A DNA stretch of 64,000 nt from Bog-473 sp963741995 (GTDB lineage Bacteria > Actinomycetota > Acidimicrobiia > Acidimicrobiales > RAAP-2), in NCBI GenBank assembly GCA_963741995.1, contig CAVUKI010000001.1:310001-374000 (forward strand). The letters are read 5' to 3'. Position 1 is the stretch's first letter; every line of letters starts with the position of its first letter. Under the pieces are notes generated by a model. The model was not told where the DNA came from and searched no databases. It saw only the letters and a list, made by a program, of their open reading frames with translations. A program made the translations under genes and the position numbers. Positions 24,996 through 33,249 of this stretch are shown here, piece after piece.

Positions 24996-25515
24996 TCAGG
25001 CGTCCGCCGGCTGGTCCGCCAGCAACCCGACCACGACGTCCGCCACCGCGTCCGGCGCACGATCGTCGGTGTCGACGGTCGCCGTCGCCACCTGGCGGTA
25101 GAGGTCGGACCGCTCATCAGCCATCACGGCGAGGGTCTCGGCGGGCCTGTCGCCCAACAGCGGGCGGTGATCACCGCGCTGCACGCGACCCGCCAGGGTC
25201 GTGGGTCTGGTTCGCAGCCAGACGACGAAGTGGCCGGCGAGTGCGGCGCGTACCGCCGGATCGAGCACGACTCCTCCGGGCGCCGCCAGCACGGACGGCG
25301 ATGTCGCAGGCCAGGACGCGCAGCACCGCTTCCGACTCGAGGCTCCGGTAGGCGGCCTCGCCGCCCGCCTCCCAGAGCTCGCGAACGGTCTTGCCCGTTT
25401 CTCGGGCGATGTCGAGGTCGACGTCGACGAAGACCCGGTCCGTGCGCGCCGCCACCAGCGCGCCGACGGTCGATTTCCCGGACCCCATCAGGCCCACCAG
25501 CACGACCTGCTTCAC
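24996..25515 (-). pseudogene. shikimate-kinase-fold P-loop kinase, frameshifted
   Basis: Walker A VLVGLMGSGKSTVG at the N-terminus, FVDVDLDIARETGKTVRELW (D-x-D), EAAYRSLESEAVLR (substrate Arg) in one frame; after an extra base near 25300 it continues VLAAPGGVVLDPAVRAAL, VVWLRTRPTTLAGRV and DHRPLL in the next. Together this is a full 170-residue enzyme of the shikimate kinase (SKI) family, to which gluconokinases are distantly related. GTG overlaps the uxaC stop as GTGA. Residues that bind shikimate (D-x-D, Arg, PGG) are largely kept, so AroK activity is possible, but an isolated aroK inside a glucuronate operon is odd and a sugar-acid kinase role is worth testing. Confidence 0.75.
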
Positions 25516-26924
25516 GGTTCGACCCGGAAGGCCCGGCAGGCGAGGTTGAGGGCCAGGTCCGCCGCCGTCTCGGCGGCCTCCTCTTCGTCCATCCGGTGCT
25601 CGGCCACCAGGTCGGCCAGGTAGCCGGCGTTGAGCCGCCGGGCCACGTCGTGGCGGGCGGGGATGCTCAACAGCGACCGAGAGTCGTCGTTGAAGCCGAC
25701 GGTGTTGGCGAATCCGGCCGTCTCGACGATCGATCTGTAGAAGCGCCGCATGCCTTCGGGGCTGTCGAAGAACCACCAGGGAGGCCCGAGGCGCAGGGCC
25801 GGGTAGTGCCCGGCCAGGGGGGCCAGCTCCCTGCCGTAGGTGGTCTCGTCGAGGGTGTAGACGATGACGGTCAGCCGGGGCTCGTTCCCGAAGCGGTCGA
25901 GGAGCGGCTTGAGGCCGCCCACGTAGTCCACCGCCTTCGGGATGTCCGCCCCCTCGTCGGGTCCGAAGCGGGCGGCCACCGTCGGATTGTGGTCGCGCCA
26001 GGCGCCAGCGTGGATCTGCAACGCCAGGCCGTCATCGAGGCTCATGGCGGCCATTTCGACGAGCATCTGGCCGCGGAACAGCTCGGCGTCGTGCCGCTGT
26101 CCCGTCCCGGCCACCATCCGGCCGAAGAGGTCGGCTGCTTCCCGATTGGAGAGATCCGCGGTGGCCGGTGACGGATGCCCGTGGTCCGACGCCGTCGCTC
26201 CCGCCGCCACGAACGCGGCGCGCCGGCTGCGCAGGGCGTCGAGATAGCCCGCCCAGCGTGTGCGTGTCCGCTCCGGTGAGTTCGCCCAATGCCGCCACGT
26301 GGGCGTGAAAGCCGGGCCGGTCGGGGTCGACGACGTCGTCCGGGCGGAAGGTCGGTACCACGCGGCCGGCCCAACCGGATCGGCGGAGGCGCGCGTGCGA
26401 CTCGAGGGGGTCGAGTGCACCGTCGGTCGTGGCGAGGAACGCGATGCCGAACCGCTCGAAGAGCGCCCGCGGCCGGAAGTCCTGTTGCAGCAGGCGTGCC
26501 GAGATCTCGTCGTAGACGAGCGTCGGCATTCTTGGCGGCTGAGCGGCTCGGTCACGCCGAAGCACCTCTTGCAGCGTGTGATCGAGCCAGAGCTTCGAAG
26601 GCGTGCCGCGGAAGAGGGCATAGCGCGTGGCGAGCTCACGCCAAATCTGCCGCCCGTCGGTGACCACGGGTCCCGCCGTCGAGCCGGCGGCACCCCGAGC
26701 GCCTCGAGCGGCACGCCCTGGCTGTAGAGCATGCGGAGGAGATAGTGGTCCTTCGTCACGAGCTCGGTCGCCGGGCTCGTGAACGCCGTGTCGCCGGCCA
26801 GGGCCGCCGGGTCGCAGTGGCCGTGGGGGCTCACGATGGGGAGCGCCTTCGTGCTCTCGTACAGGGAGCGGGCGATCCGGCGGACGCCGGGGTCGGCGGG
26901 GAGCAGGCGGTCCTGGTGGAGCAT
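25512..26924 (-). pseudogene. uxaC: glucuronate isomerase, two frame breaks
   Basis: Isomerises D-glucuronate to D-fructuronate (and galacturonate to tagaturonate). LPIVSPHGHCDPAALAG supplies the metal His-x-His; middle segment IWRELATRYALFRGTPSKLW and LARRSGWAGRV-like blocks lie in another frame between about 26685 and 26260; LQIHAGAWRDHNPT, VGGLKPLLDRFG, LGPPWWFFDSPEGM and VGFNDDSRSLLSIPARHD return to the first frame. About 470 residues in all, normal for UxaC. Two compensating single-base differences, with no loss of conserved residues, suggest sequence error. ATG at 26924 is chosen; another ATG at 26942 is inside the operator. First gene of the uronate operon. No Shine-Dalgarno, so perhaps leaderless. 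Confidence 0.85.
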
Positions 26925-26926
26925 CG

Positions 26927-26942
26927 ATGCAAAGCTTTGCAT
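26927..26942. promoter_or_regulatory. palindromic operator, class B site 2
   Basis: ATGCAAAGCTTTGCAT, a perfect 16-base palindrome, sits directly upstream of the uxaC ATG at 26924. Its inner 14 bases equal the site at 5216-5229. Bound repressor would block uxaC initiation. The divergent amidohydrolase starts 168 bases away. Confidence 0.65.
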
Positions 26943-27029
26943 GGCCGGAAACGCCGTGCCAGACGTCGCCGGCGAGGCGGCGGCCGCTCGGGTCCCGATT
27001 TGTGGCACCCGGCCGTCCTTCATGTAATA

Positions 27030-27042
27030 TTGACGTCGAAGT
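27030..27042. promoter_or_regulatory. possible MarR operator, copy 2
   Basis: TTGACGTCGAAGT differs by one base from 5846-5858. It overlaps the last base of TAATAT (27025-27030), a plausible -10 box for the amidohydrolase at 27110, a placement suited to repression. Confidence 0.35.
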
Positions 27043-27109
27043 TGAAAACGAACCACCGCCCGCCGCGTGGACGCGACGGCGCAGCGGTCCCGTCCTCACG
27101 GAGGTGGTC

Positions 27110-28319
27110 ATGCCCAAGCCCATTGTCGACTTTCCCGTCTTCGACGCCGACAACCACATGTACGAGACGACGGACGCCTTCACCAAGTTCCTGCCGCCCG
27201 AGTACTCGGGCCTCATCAAGTACGTGGAGGTGAACGGGCGCACCAAGATCGCCGTGCGCAACGTCATCTCCGAGTACATCCCGAACCCCACCTTCAACGT
27301 GGTCGGCCGGCCCGGCGCGTCCGAAGAGCTCTTCAAGCACGGCAACCCCGAAGGGGAAGACCCGCCGCGAACTGATGGGGGAGCCGATCCGCTCACCCGA
27401 GGCGTTCTTCTCGCCCGAGCCCCGTCTGGCGCTCATGGACGAGTTGGGCCTCGACCGTGCGCTCATGTGGCCGACGCTGGCGAGCTTGCTGGAAGAGCGC
27501 CTGGCCGACGACCCCATTGCCACCCATGTCGTCGTCCATGCGCTGAACCGAGTGGATGCACGAGCACTGGACCTTCAACTACGAGGGCCGGATCTTCGCG
27601 TCGCCCGGTCATCACGCTGCCCATCGTGGACGAGGCGATCAAGGAGCTCGAGTGGGTCGTCGATCGCGGCGCCAAGCTCATCCTCATCCGGCCGGCACCG
27701 GTTCCCGGCTACCGCGGCTACCGATCGTTCGCACTGCCCGAGTTCGACCCCTTCTGGCAGCGGGTGACCGAGCTCGACATCACGGTCGGCATGCACGCCT
27801 CCGACGACGGCCTCACCCGCTACTACAACCAGTGGGAGGGCAACTTCGGCGGTGAGCACCTCCCGTTCGCGGGTGGCAAGTCGGCCTTCATGGACATCGC
27901 GCACACCCAGGGTCGGGGCATCTTCGACACAGTGGCGTCGCTGATCGGCCACGGCCTGCTGACCCGGTTCCCGACTTTGCGCATCCTCCCCGTGGAGAAC
28001 GGCGCGGCGTGGGTGCGCCCGCTGATCGACGCCATGGGCCGCTCCTACGCGCACGAGCCCGGCGATCTACGACGAGGATCCCCTCATGGTGCTCAAGCGC
28101 AACATCTGGATCCACCCGTTCCACGAGGAGGACCCGCGTGGCCTCATCGACCTGGTGGGCGTCGACCGTGTCGTCTTCGGGTCGGACTACCCGCACATCG
28201 AGGGGATGTCCGAGCCGCTCTCGTATGTCGACGAGCTCGAGGGCCTGTCGCACGACGAGATGGCCAAGGTCATGGGCGGCAACCTCGCCGAAGTCATGAA
28301 GATGCCCTTCGCCGCCTGA
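27110..28319 (+). pseudogene. amidohydrolase family 2, four frame breaks
   Basis: MPKPIVDFPVFDADNHMYET opens a typical Amidohydro_2 enzyme close to the one at 62674 (same D-A-D-N-H-x-Y-E start). Conserved blocks continue in successive frames: LALMDELGLDRALMWPT, WMHEHWTFNYEGRIFASP, ITLPIVDEAIKELEWVVD, VENGAAWVRPLIDAMG, NIWIHPFHEEDPRG and VVFGSDYPHIEGM. Each break (near 27358, 27552, 27610 and 28065) is one extra base, three of them a G beside G or C runs; dropping four bases gives 401 intact residues. GGAGG precedes the ATG. The pattern strongly suggests insertion errors in the sequence. Divergent from uxaC; substrate unknown. Confidence 0.82.
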
Positions 28320-28325
28320 ACGCCA

Positions 28326-28341
28326 CGCCCGGCAACGGGCG
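28326..28341. terminator. short GC hairpin after amidohydrolase
   Basis: CGCCCG-GCAA-CGGGCG: six pairs closed by a GNRA tetraloop, seven bases after the amidohydrolase stop. No T-tract. A second small hairpin (ACAAC-N5-GTTGT) follows near 28367. Confidence 0.45.
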
Positions 28342-28469
28342 ACTGGGCGTCGTGGCAGGCCTGTACAACCTGTGGTTGTACCGCGGCACAGTCCGCTCCC
28401 AGTTTGCGTATCTGCAACGCTTGTTGGCGTCGGATGTAGTACAGGGCGAGACAAACGGGGCGGGAAGAG

Positions 28470-29099
28470 GTGGCGATCGCGCAGGGCCGGAGGTTCTCCT
28501 GGCTGACCAAGGGCATCTCCCTCACGCTCGGCATGGTGGTGGCGGGAGTGGCCGCGTACGCCGCGACGAACTGGGTCGTCGGGTTGACGAGCAACTCCTC
28601 GGGCGCCGCCCAGTCGGCCACCCTCGGCAAGCTGACCATCACCGCCGTGTCCAGTCCGGCCCCCGGCGACCTGCTCGACCCCGGTGACAGTGGCGACGTC
28701 GTGGTGAGCATCGCCAACGCCAATCCGTACCCGATCACCATCACGGCGGTGCAGCTCCCGACGAGCACCACGTACGCCACCGGGTACACGTCGAGTGCGT
28801 TGACGACGACGCAGACCGGCTGCCTGGCCACGACCCCGAGCGACGTGACGTGGAACTTCTCGACGCGACGAGTGGCAGCAGTCACACCCTGACGACAGCC
28901 GTTGACCGTGGCCGCCAGCGGTAAGGCCAACAACCCGCTCGTCGTGACGCTGAGCAACGATGCGTTCATGAGCGCGGCTGCACCACTCGCCTGCGCCAAC
29001 ACGTTCTTCTCCATGCCTTCGTTGACGGGGATCACCGCCACCGGTGGCGGCACGGGGACGGCCACGACGAGTCCCGCCACCGACGGCTGGACGAGCTGA
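28470..29099 (+). CDS. secreted or membrane-anchored protein of unknown function (two frame breaks)
   Basis: About 209 residues. After RRFSW a hydrophobic segment (LTKGISLTLGMVVAGVAAYA) acts as signal or N-terminal anchor. The rest is Ser/Thr/Ala/Val-rich beta-type sequence (GDVVVSIANANPYPITITAV), resembling an immunoglobulin-like extracellular domain, with two cysteines (TQTGCLATT, APLACANTF) that could pair. A missing base near 28860 and an extra one near 28903 move a 14-codon stretch out of frame; restored, it reads DATSGSSHTLTTA. GTG start with GGGAAG upstream. No family recognised; it stands alone before a terminator. Confidence 0.6.
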
Positions 29100-29130
29100 T
29101 CGCTCGCGCGGCCATCCTCACGCGGCGCGC

Positions 29131-29161
29131 CGGCGACGGAGGGGATGACCCTCCGCCGCCG
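29131..29161. terminator. strong bidirectional hairpin
   Basis: CGGCGaCGGAGGG, five-base loop, CCCTCCGcCGCCG: twelve pairs with one mismatch, between the convergent secreted-protein and binding-protein genes. No T-tract, but the stem is the strongest seen in the window. Confidence 0.6.
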
Positions 29162-29175
29162 GAGACGCCGGGCGG

Positions 29176-30570
29176 TCAGCCGGTGGCGGCCAGGTTCTTG
29201 GGCGGGACCGAGGTCGGACCGGTGTACTTCTTGACCGGTCCCGAGCCGGGGCTCGTCACCTCGACCGGGGTGACCGGGACGCCGCCGATCCAGCTACCGG
29301 TCGGGGTCACCGCCGGCGGGGCCGAGCTCTCCAGCTTGACGACCTCCTCACCCTCGAACCCGAAGTGCACCGAGCTCGAGTACGAGAGCGGGACGAAACC
29401 GGGGGTGACGAAGCTCTTCCCGTCGTTGTTGATGGCGTTGAGCAGGCTCTGCCGGGTGAGGTTCTTCCCGGCCTTCTGCAGCGCCTGGACGAACGTGTAG
29501 GCCAGCGCGATGCCGTACTGGGTGTTCCCATCGAGCCCCGACTTGGCGTAGAGCGACGGTGCGTACTTCTGGAGGAGACTCTTCTCGGTCTGCACCCACG
29601 CGTTGGACGTGTCCGACTCGGGTGCGAAGTAGGCCGTCGTGATGACCCCGTTCAGCAGCCCGCCGGCCGCGGCCGCCTGGGCCGCCGTCCCGCCACCCTT
29701 CTGGGTGAACGAGGCGAGTAGCGGTCCGACCGTCGGCGAGTCGGCGCCGACGCTGTCCACCACGTACTGCGGTGAGTAGCCGATGACCGCGGCGGGGAGC
29801 ATGGAGAGCGCCGTCGCCGCCGGGATGGTGGCCAGCACGACCACCTGGGCGCCGGCCGCCTTCAGGGCCGCCATCTGGTTGGACAGGGGTCCGGCCAGTG
29901 TCGCCGCGTCGTAGGTCTGGCGTGAGACGACCGCCGAGGACGGGATCTCCATGTCCAGGCCCTTGACGACGTCCTGCCCGAACTCGTCGTCCTGGGAGAG
30001 GTAGCCGATCTTCTTGCCGGCGAAGTTCGCCTTGATGTAGGCGCCCAGGATCTTGCCGTCCACCGTGTACGGAGGCTGCCACCCGAGGCTGTAGGGGTAC
30101 TTCGGGTTGCTCCAGCAATTGCAGCCGGACTCAATGAAGAGCTGCGGCACCTTCTGCTGGTTCAAGAAGCCCTGCACCGCGGACTGGGTGGGCGTCCCGA
30201 GCGACCCGACGTCGGCGAAGATGTTGTCCTGCAGCACGAGCTTGCGGGTCAGGGTCGCCGTGTTGGCCGGGTTGTAGCCGTCGTCGAGGTAGGTGAAGTT
30301 GATCTTGCGGCCGTCCACACCACCGTGCGCGTTGACCCAACCGAACACGGCATCCATCGCCGGCGCGATCTCGTCGTAGCCGGGCGCGGCCGGCCCGGTC
30401 AGGGGAACCGTGGCGCCGATCGTGATGGACGTCGACGTCACTCCCGGCGTGCTCTCCGCGTTCGCGGTCGCCGGCAACAACGTGACCCCCAACATCACTC
30501 CGATGGAGCCGGCAACGACGGCGCGGGCCCACAGGCCCCACCCCTTACGCTTCCACGCTTGTCTTGGCAT
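29176..30570 (-). CDS. branched-chain amino acid-type ABC transporter, substrate-binding protein
   Basis: A 464-residue binding protein. Signal peptide: KRKGWG, then LWARAVVAGSIGVMLGVTLL and cleavage after ATANA. The mature domain starts TSTSITIGATVPLTGPAAPG and has VNAHGGVDGRKINFTYLDDG, the LivJ-type hallmark; ESGCNCWSNP gives a Cys pair. GGGAGGAACG precedes the ATG. It is last of livG-livF-livH-livM-SBP; its start overlaps the end of livM by 26 bases. The ligand may be an amino acid, amide or short organic acid; sequence alone does not decide. Confidence 0.9.
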   Translation of the reverse strand: MPRQAWKRKGWGLWARAVVAGSIGVMLGVTLLPATANAESTPGVTSTSITIGATVPLTGPAAPGYDEIAPAMDAVFGWVNAHGGVDGRKINFTYLDDGYNPANTATLTRKLVLQDNIFADVGSLGTPTQSAVQGFLNQQKVPQLFIESGCNCWSNPKYPYSLGWQPPYTVDGKILGAYIKANFAGKKIGYLSQDDEFGQDVVKGLDMEIPSSAVVSRQTYDAATLAGPLSNQMAALKAAGAQVVVLATIPAATALSMLPAAVIGYSPQYVVDSVGADSPTVGPLLASFTQKGGGTAAQAAAAGGLLNGVITTAYFAPESDTSNAWVQTEKSLLQKYAPSLYAKSGLDGNTQYGIALAYTFVQALQKAGKNLTRQSLLNAINNDGKSFVTPGFVPLSYSSSVHFGFEGEEVVKLESSAPPAVTPTGSWIGGVPVTPVEVTSPGSGPVKKYTGPTSVPPKNLAATG

Positions 30571-31657
30571 CGTTCCTCCCCTTCCTTTCTGTTGCATTTT
30601 TTTGGTCCTCTTTCAAGACCTCTCCGGGTACGTCGGGCTCATTACCACCCCGCCGCGGTCGATGGCCCCAGAGCCAGCGCAGCCCGCCCTGGATCCCGTT
30701 GGGCGCCGCCAGCATGGCCACGATCAGCACCACCCCAAAGATGATCGTGGCCAGGTAGGCGTTCGCCCCGCTGCCCAGGTTGAAGCCGTTGGACAGCGAC
30801 GTCGACCACTGCGGCAGGTAGACCAGCAGGATCCCGCCCCACACCATGCCGATCAACGTCCCGGTACCGCCGAGCACCATTGCCGCCAGCAACTGGATCG
30901 AGAGCGTCAGCGGGAACTCCCCGGTGTTGACCACACCGGTCGAGAGTGCGAGCAACGCGCCGCCGAGGCCGGCACATCCCGCGCTGATGGTGAAGGCCAT
31001 GACCTTCGTCCGGACGATGTGGATCCCCGCCAGCGAGGCCGCGATCTCGTCGTCGCGCACGGCCCGGAAGGCTCGGCCGTAGCGGCTCCACAGCAGGTTG
31101 GCCACCAGGACCATCACGACCAACGCCCCGAGGATCTGAATCTGGGCCAGCCATTGCTCGGCGGTCAGCGAGCCGGGTGCGGTCGGGACGGTCGTCGTCA
31201 ACCCCTGGTCGCCGCCGAACGTGTTGGGCCACTTGTCGGCGACGGACGGCACGGCCAGGGCGAAAAGGAGCGTCATGCCCGCCAGGTAGGGACCTTTCAG
31301 CCGGGTGGCGGGGAGGCCGATCACCAGACCTGCGGCGGCGGCCACACCCGTCGCGGCGGCCAGTTCGAGGATGAAGTTGCCCTGGGTGTGGTTCATCAGC
31401 AGGCCCATGGTGTAGGCACCGACGGCCATGAACGCCCCGTGTCCGAGCGAGATCTGCCCGTTCGCTCCGGTCAGCAGGCTCAGGCCGACCAACGCGACCA
31501 CGTACGAGGCGACTTCGCCGACCTGGTAGTCGTTGTACGAGCTCAGCCGCAGCGTGACCTCGTAGAGGACCGCTCCGGCGACCAGCGCAATGGGGAGATG
31601 GCGGAGCAGAGGCTGCCGGGGGAGGCGCAGCGAGCGGAGCGTCGCACCGGCGTCCAC
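30545..31657 (-). CDS. livM: ABC transporter permease, LivM type
   Basis: A 370-residue inner-membrane permease with about ten hydrophobic segments. NGQISLGHGAFMAVGAYTMGLL is the diagnostic LivM/LivH loop, and FRAVRDDEIAASLAGIHIVRTKVMAF is the cytoplasmic EAA-like coupling loop. The C-terminal tail after WLWGHRPRRGG is about 45 residues long, polar and unusual. GTG at 31657 follows the livH stop by one base. Partner of LivH, LivF, LivG and the downstream binding protein. Confidence 0.9.
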   Translation of the reverse strand: MDAGATLRSLRLPRQPLLRHLPIALVAGAVLYEVTLRLSSYNDYQVGEVASYVVALVGLSLLTGANGQISLGHGAFMAVGAYTMGLLMNHTQGNFILELAAATGVAAAAGLVIGLPATRLKGPYLAGMTLLFALAVPSVADKWPNTFGGDQGLTTTVPTAPGSLTAEQWLAQIQILGALVVMVLVANLLWSRYGRAFRAVRDDEIAASLAGIHIVRTKVMAFTISAGCAGLGGALLALSTGVVNTGEFPLTLSIQLLAAMVLGGTGTLIGMVWGGILLVYLPQWSTSLSNGFNLGSGANAYLATIIFGVVLIVAMLAAPNGIQGGLRWLWGHRPRRGGNEPDVPGEVLKEDQKNATERKGRNDAKTSVEA

Positions 31658-31658
31658 G

Positions 31659-32537
31659 TCAGACCCGCCGCGCCGCCGGCCGGGCGAAGATGCCCTCGGG
31701 CCGGGCCATCAGGGCGACCATGAGGAGGGCCAGCGCGCCGAGCGGTTCGAGGCCCGAACCGAGGTACCCCCCGACGTAGGAGATGCACAGCCCCGAGATG
31801 AGCCCGCCGACCAGCGCGCCCACGGGGCTCTCGAGACCGCCGATGACGGCGGCCGTGAAGCCGTACACGAGGATCAGGTCCATGTAGTACGGCCCGAACG
31901 CGCTCGTCGGCGCCACCAGAAGGCCCGCCAAGGAGCCGGCGATGCCGGCCAAGCCCCATCCGAGTGTCAGCAGGATGCCCACGCGTACCCCGAGGAGCCG
32001 CGCGATCTCGCGGTGGAACGCCGATGCCCGCATGCGAAGGCCCAGCGCCGTGTAGCGGAACAGGACCAGCGTCCCGGCCATGAGCGCGAGGACGGCGATG
32101 AGAATGAAGAGGTCGAAGTGGGAGAAGGCGATGGTGGTGCTGCCGACCGTCAGTCCGCGCTGGGAGAAGGCAGCCGGGAAGCCGCGGCTCGCGTTGCCGT
32201 AGATCGCCCCCGCCAGCCCCTCGAAGACGACCAGCAGTCCGATAGTCACGATGACTGGGTTCAACTCGGACTTGCCATGGAGCGGGCGGATCAGGACGCG
32301 TTCGGTCACCGCCCCGAGGGCGAACCCGATGATGAGCACCAGCACGAAGGCCCACCAGTACCCGATGCCGCGCGACAGCAGGCTGAACGCGATGAACGTG
32401 GTGAGCATGCCCGCCGCCCCCTGGGCGAAGTTGATGATCCGCGTCGCCCGGTAGATCAGGACCAAGGCCAGCGCCAGCGTGGCGTAGACCATGCCGTTGG
32501 CGATGCCGTCGAGTGTGTAGTCGAGGAACAGGCTCAT
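31659..32537 (-). CDS. livH: ABC transporter permease, LivH type
   Basis: A 292-residue permease with about eight membrane segments. DGIANGMVYATLALALVLIY is the conserved N-terminus, IINFAQGAAGMLTTFIAF the NFAQG loop, and LGLRMRASAFHREIARLLGV the coupling helix facing the ATPase. ATG at 32537 lies four bases after the livF stop on this strand. Forms the membrane dimer with LivM. Confidence 0.92.
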   Translation of the reverse strand: MSLFLDYTLDGIANGMVYATLALALVLIYRATRIINFAQGAAGMLTTFIAFSLLSRGIGYWWAFVLVLIIGFALGAVTERVLIRPLHGKSELNPVIVTIGLLVVFEGLAGAIYGNASRGFPAAFSQRGLTVGSTTIAFSHFDLFILIAVLALMAGTLVLFRYTALGLRMRASAFHREIARLLGVRVGILLTLGWGLAGIAGSLAGLLVAPTSAFGPYYMDLILVYGFTAAVIGGLESPVGALVGGLISGLCISYVGGYLGSGLEPLGALALLMVALMARPEGIFARPAARRV

Positions 32538-32541
32538 GGCA

Positions 32542-33249
32542 CTAGAAGCCCAGATAGTGGTGACGCAGTGCGTCGTCGGCGGCCACGGTGGCGGCGTCGT
32601 CGGAGACGACCACCTGGCCGAGGTTGAGGATGACGGCGTGGTGCGACACCGACAGCGCGCTGCGGGCATTCTGCTCGACGAGCACCACGGTGATGTCCTT
32701 GCTCTCGGTCTGTTCCCGCAGCAGCGCCATCAACTGCGCGGTCACCAGCGGGGCCAGCCCGAGGCTCGGCTCGTCGAGCAGGAGCAGGCGGGGCCGGGAG
32801 ATGAGGGCACGGCCGAGCACGAGCATCTGGCGCTCGCCCCCCGAGAGCGTTGACGCATTCCGACGCCGGAACGGCTGCAGGCGTGGGAAGAGCTCCAGGA
32901 TCTCTGCGATGGCGCTCTGGCGTTCGTTCTTGTGCAGGCACCAGAGGGTGGCTAGCCGGAGATTCTCCTCGACCGTGAGCTCCTCGATCACCCCCCGCCC
33001 TTCAGGCACGTGGGCCACCCCCAGCCTCGCGATGGACTCGACGTGGCGGCCCAACAGCGGGTCGCCGTCGAAGCGCACCGAGCCATCGAGTGGCTTGACC
33101 AGTCCCGAGATGGTCCGCAGGAGGGTGGTCTTCCCGGCGCCGTTGGCCCCCAGGACGGCCGTCACCGCACCGGCCTCCGCCTCAAAGGAGACCGAGCGCA
33201 GCGCCCGCACCGCCCCGTAGGACACGCTGAGGTCGCGGACCTCAAGCAT
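32542..33249 (-). CDS. livF: ABC transporter ATP-binding protein, LivF type
   Basis: A 235-residue ATPase: Walker A GANGAGKTTLLRTISGL, Q-loop region ARLGVAHVPEGRG (LivF-specific VPEGR), signature LSGGERQMLVLGRAL, Walker B LLLLDEPSLGLAP, H-loop as VLVEQNARSAL. All motifs are canonical. Its ATG overlaps the livG stop by eight bases, so the two ATPases are made together. Confidence 0.95.
   Translation of the reverse strand: MLEVRDLSVSYGAVRALRSVSFEAEAGAVTAVLGANGAGKTTLLRTISGLVKPLDGSVRFDGDPLLGRHVESIARLGVAHVPEGRGVIEELTVEENLRLATLWCLHKNERQSAIAEILELFPRLQPFRRRNASTLSGGERQMLVLGRALISRPRLLLLDEPSLGLAPLVTAQLMALLREQTESKDITVVLVEQNARSALSVSHHAVILNLGQVVVSDDAATVAADDALRHHYLGF

Noticed and set aside
24996..25515. 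Gluconokinase GntK assignment for the P-loop kinase
   Set aside because: The sequence follows shikimate kinase motifs (D-x-D, Y-R, PGG) and lacks the GntK-type substrate motif, so a gluconate role is kept as a hypothesis only.
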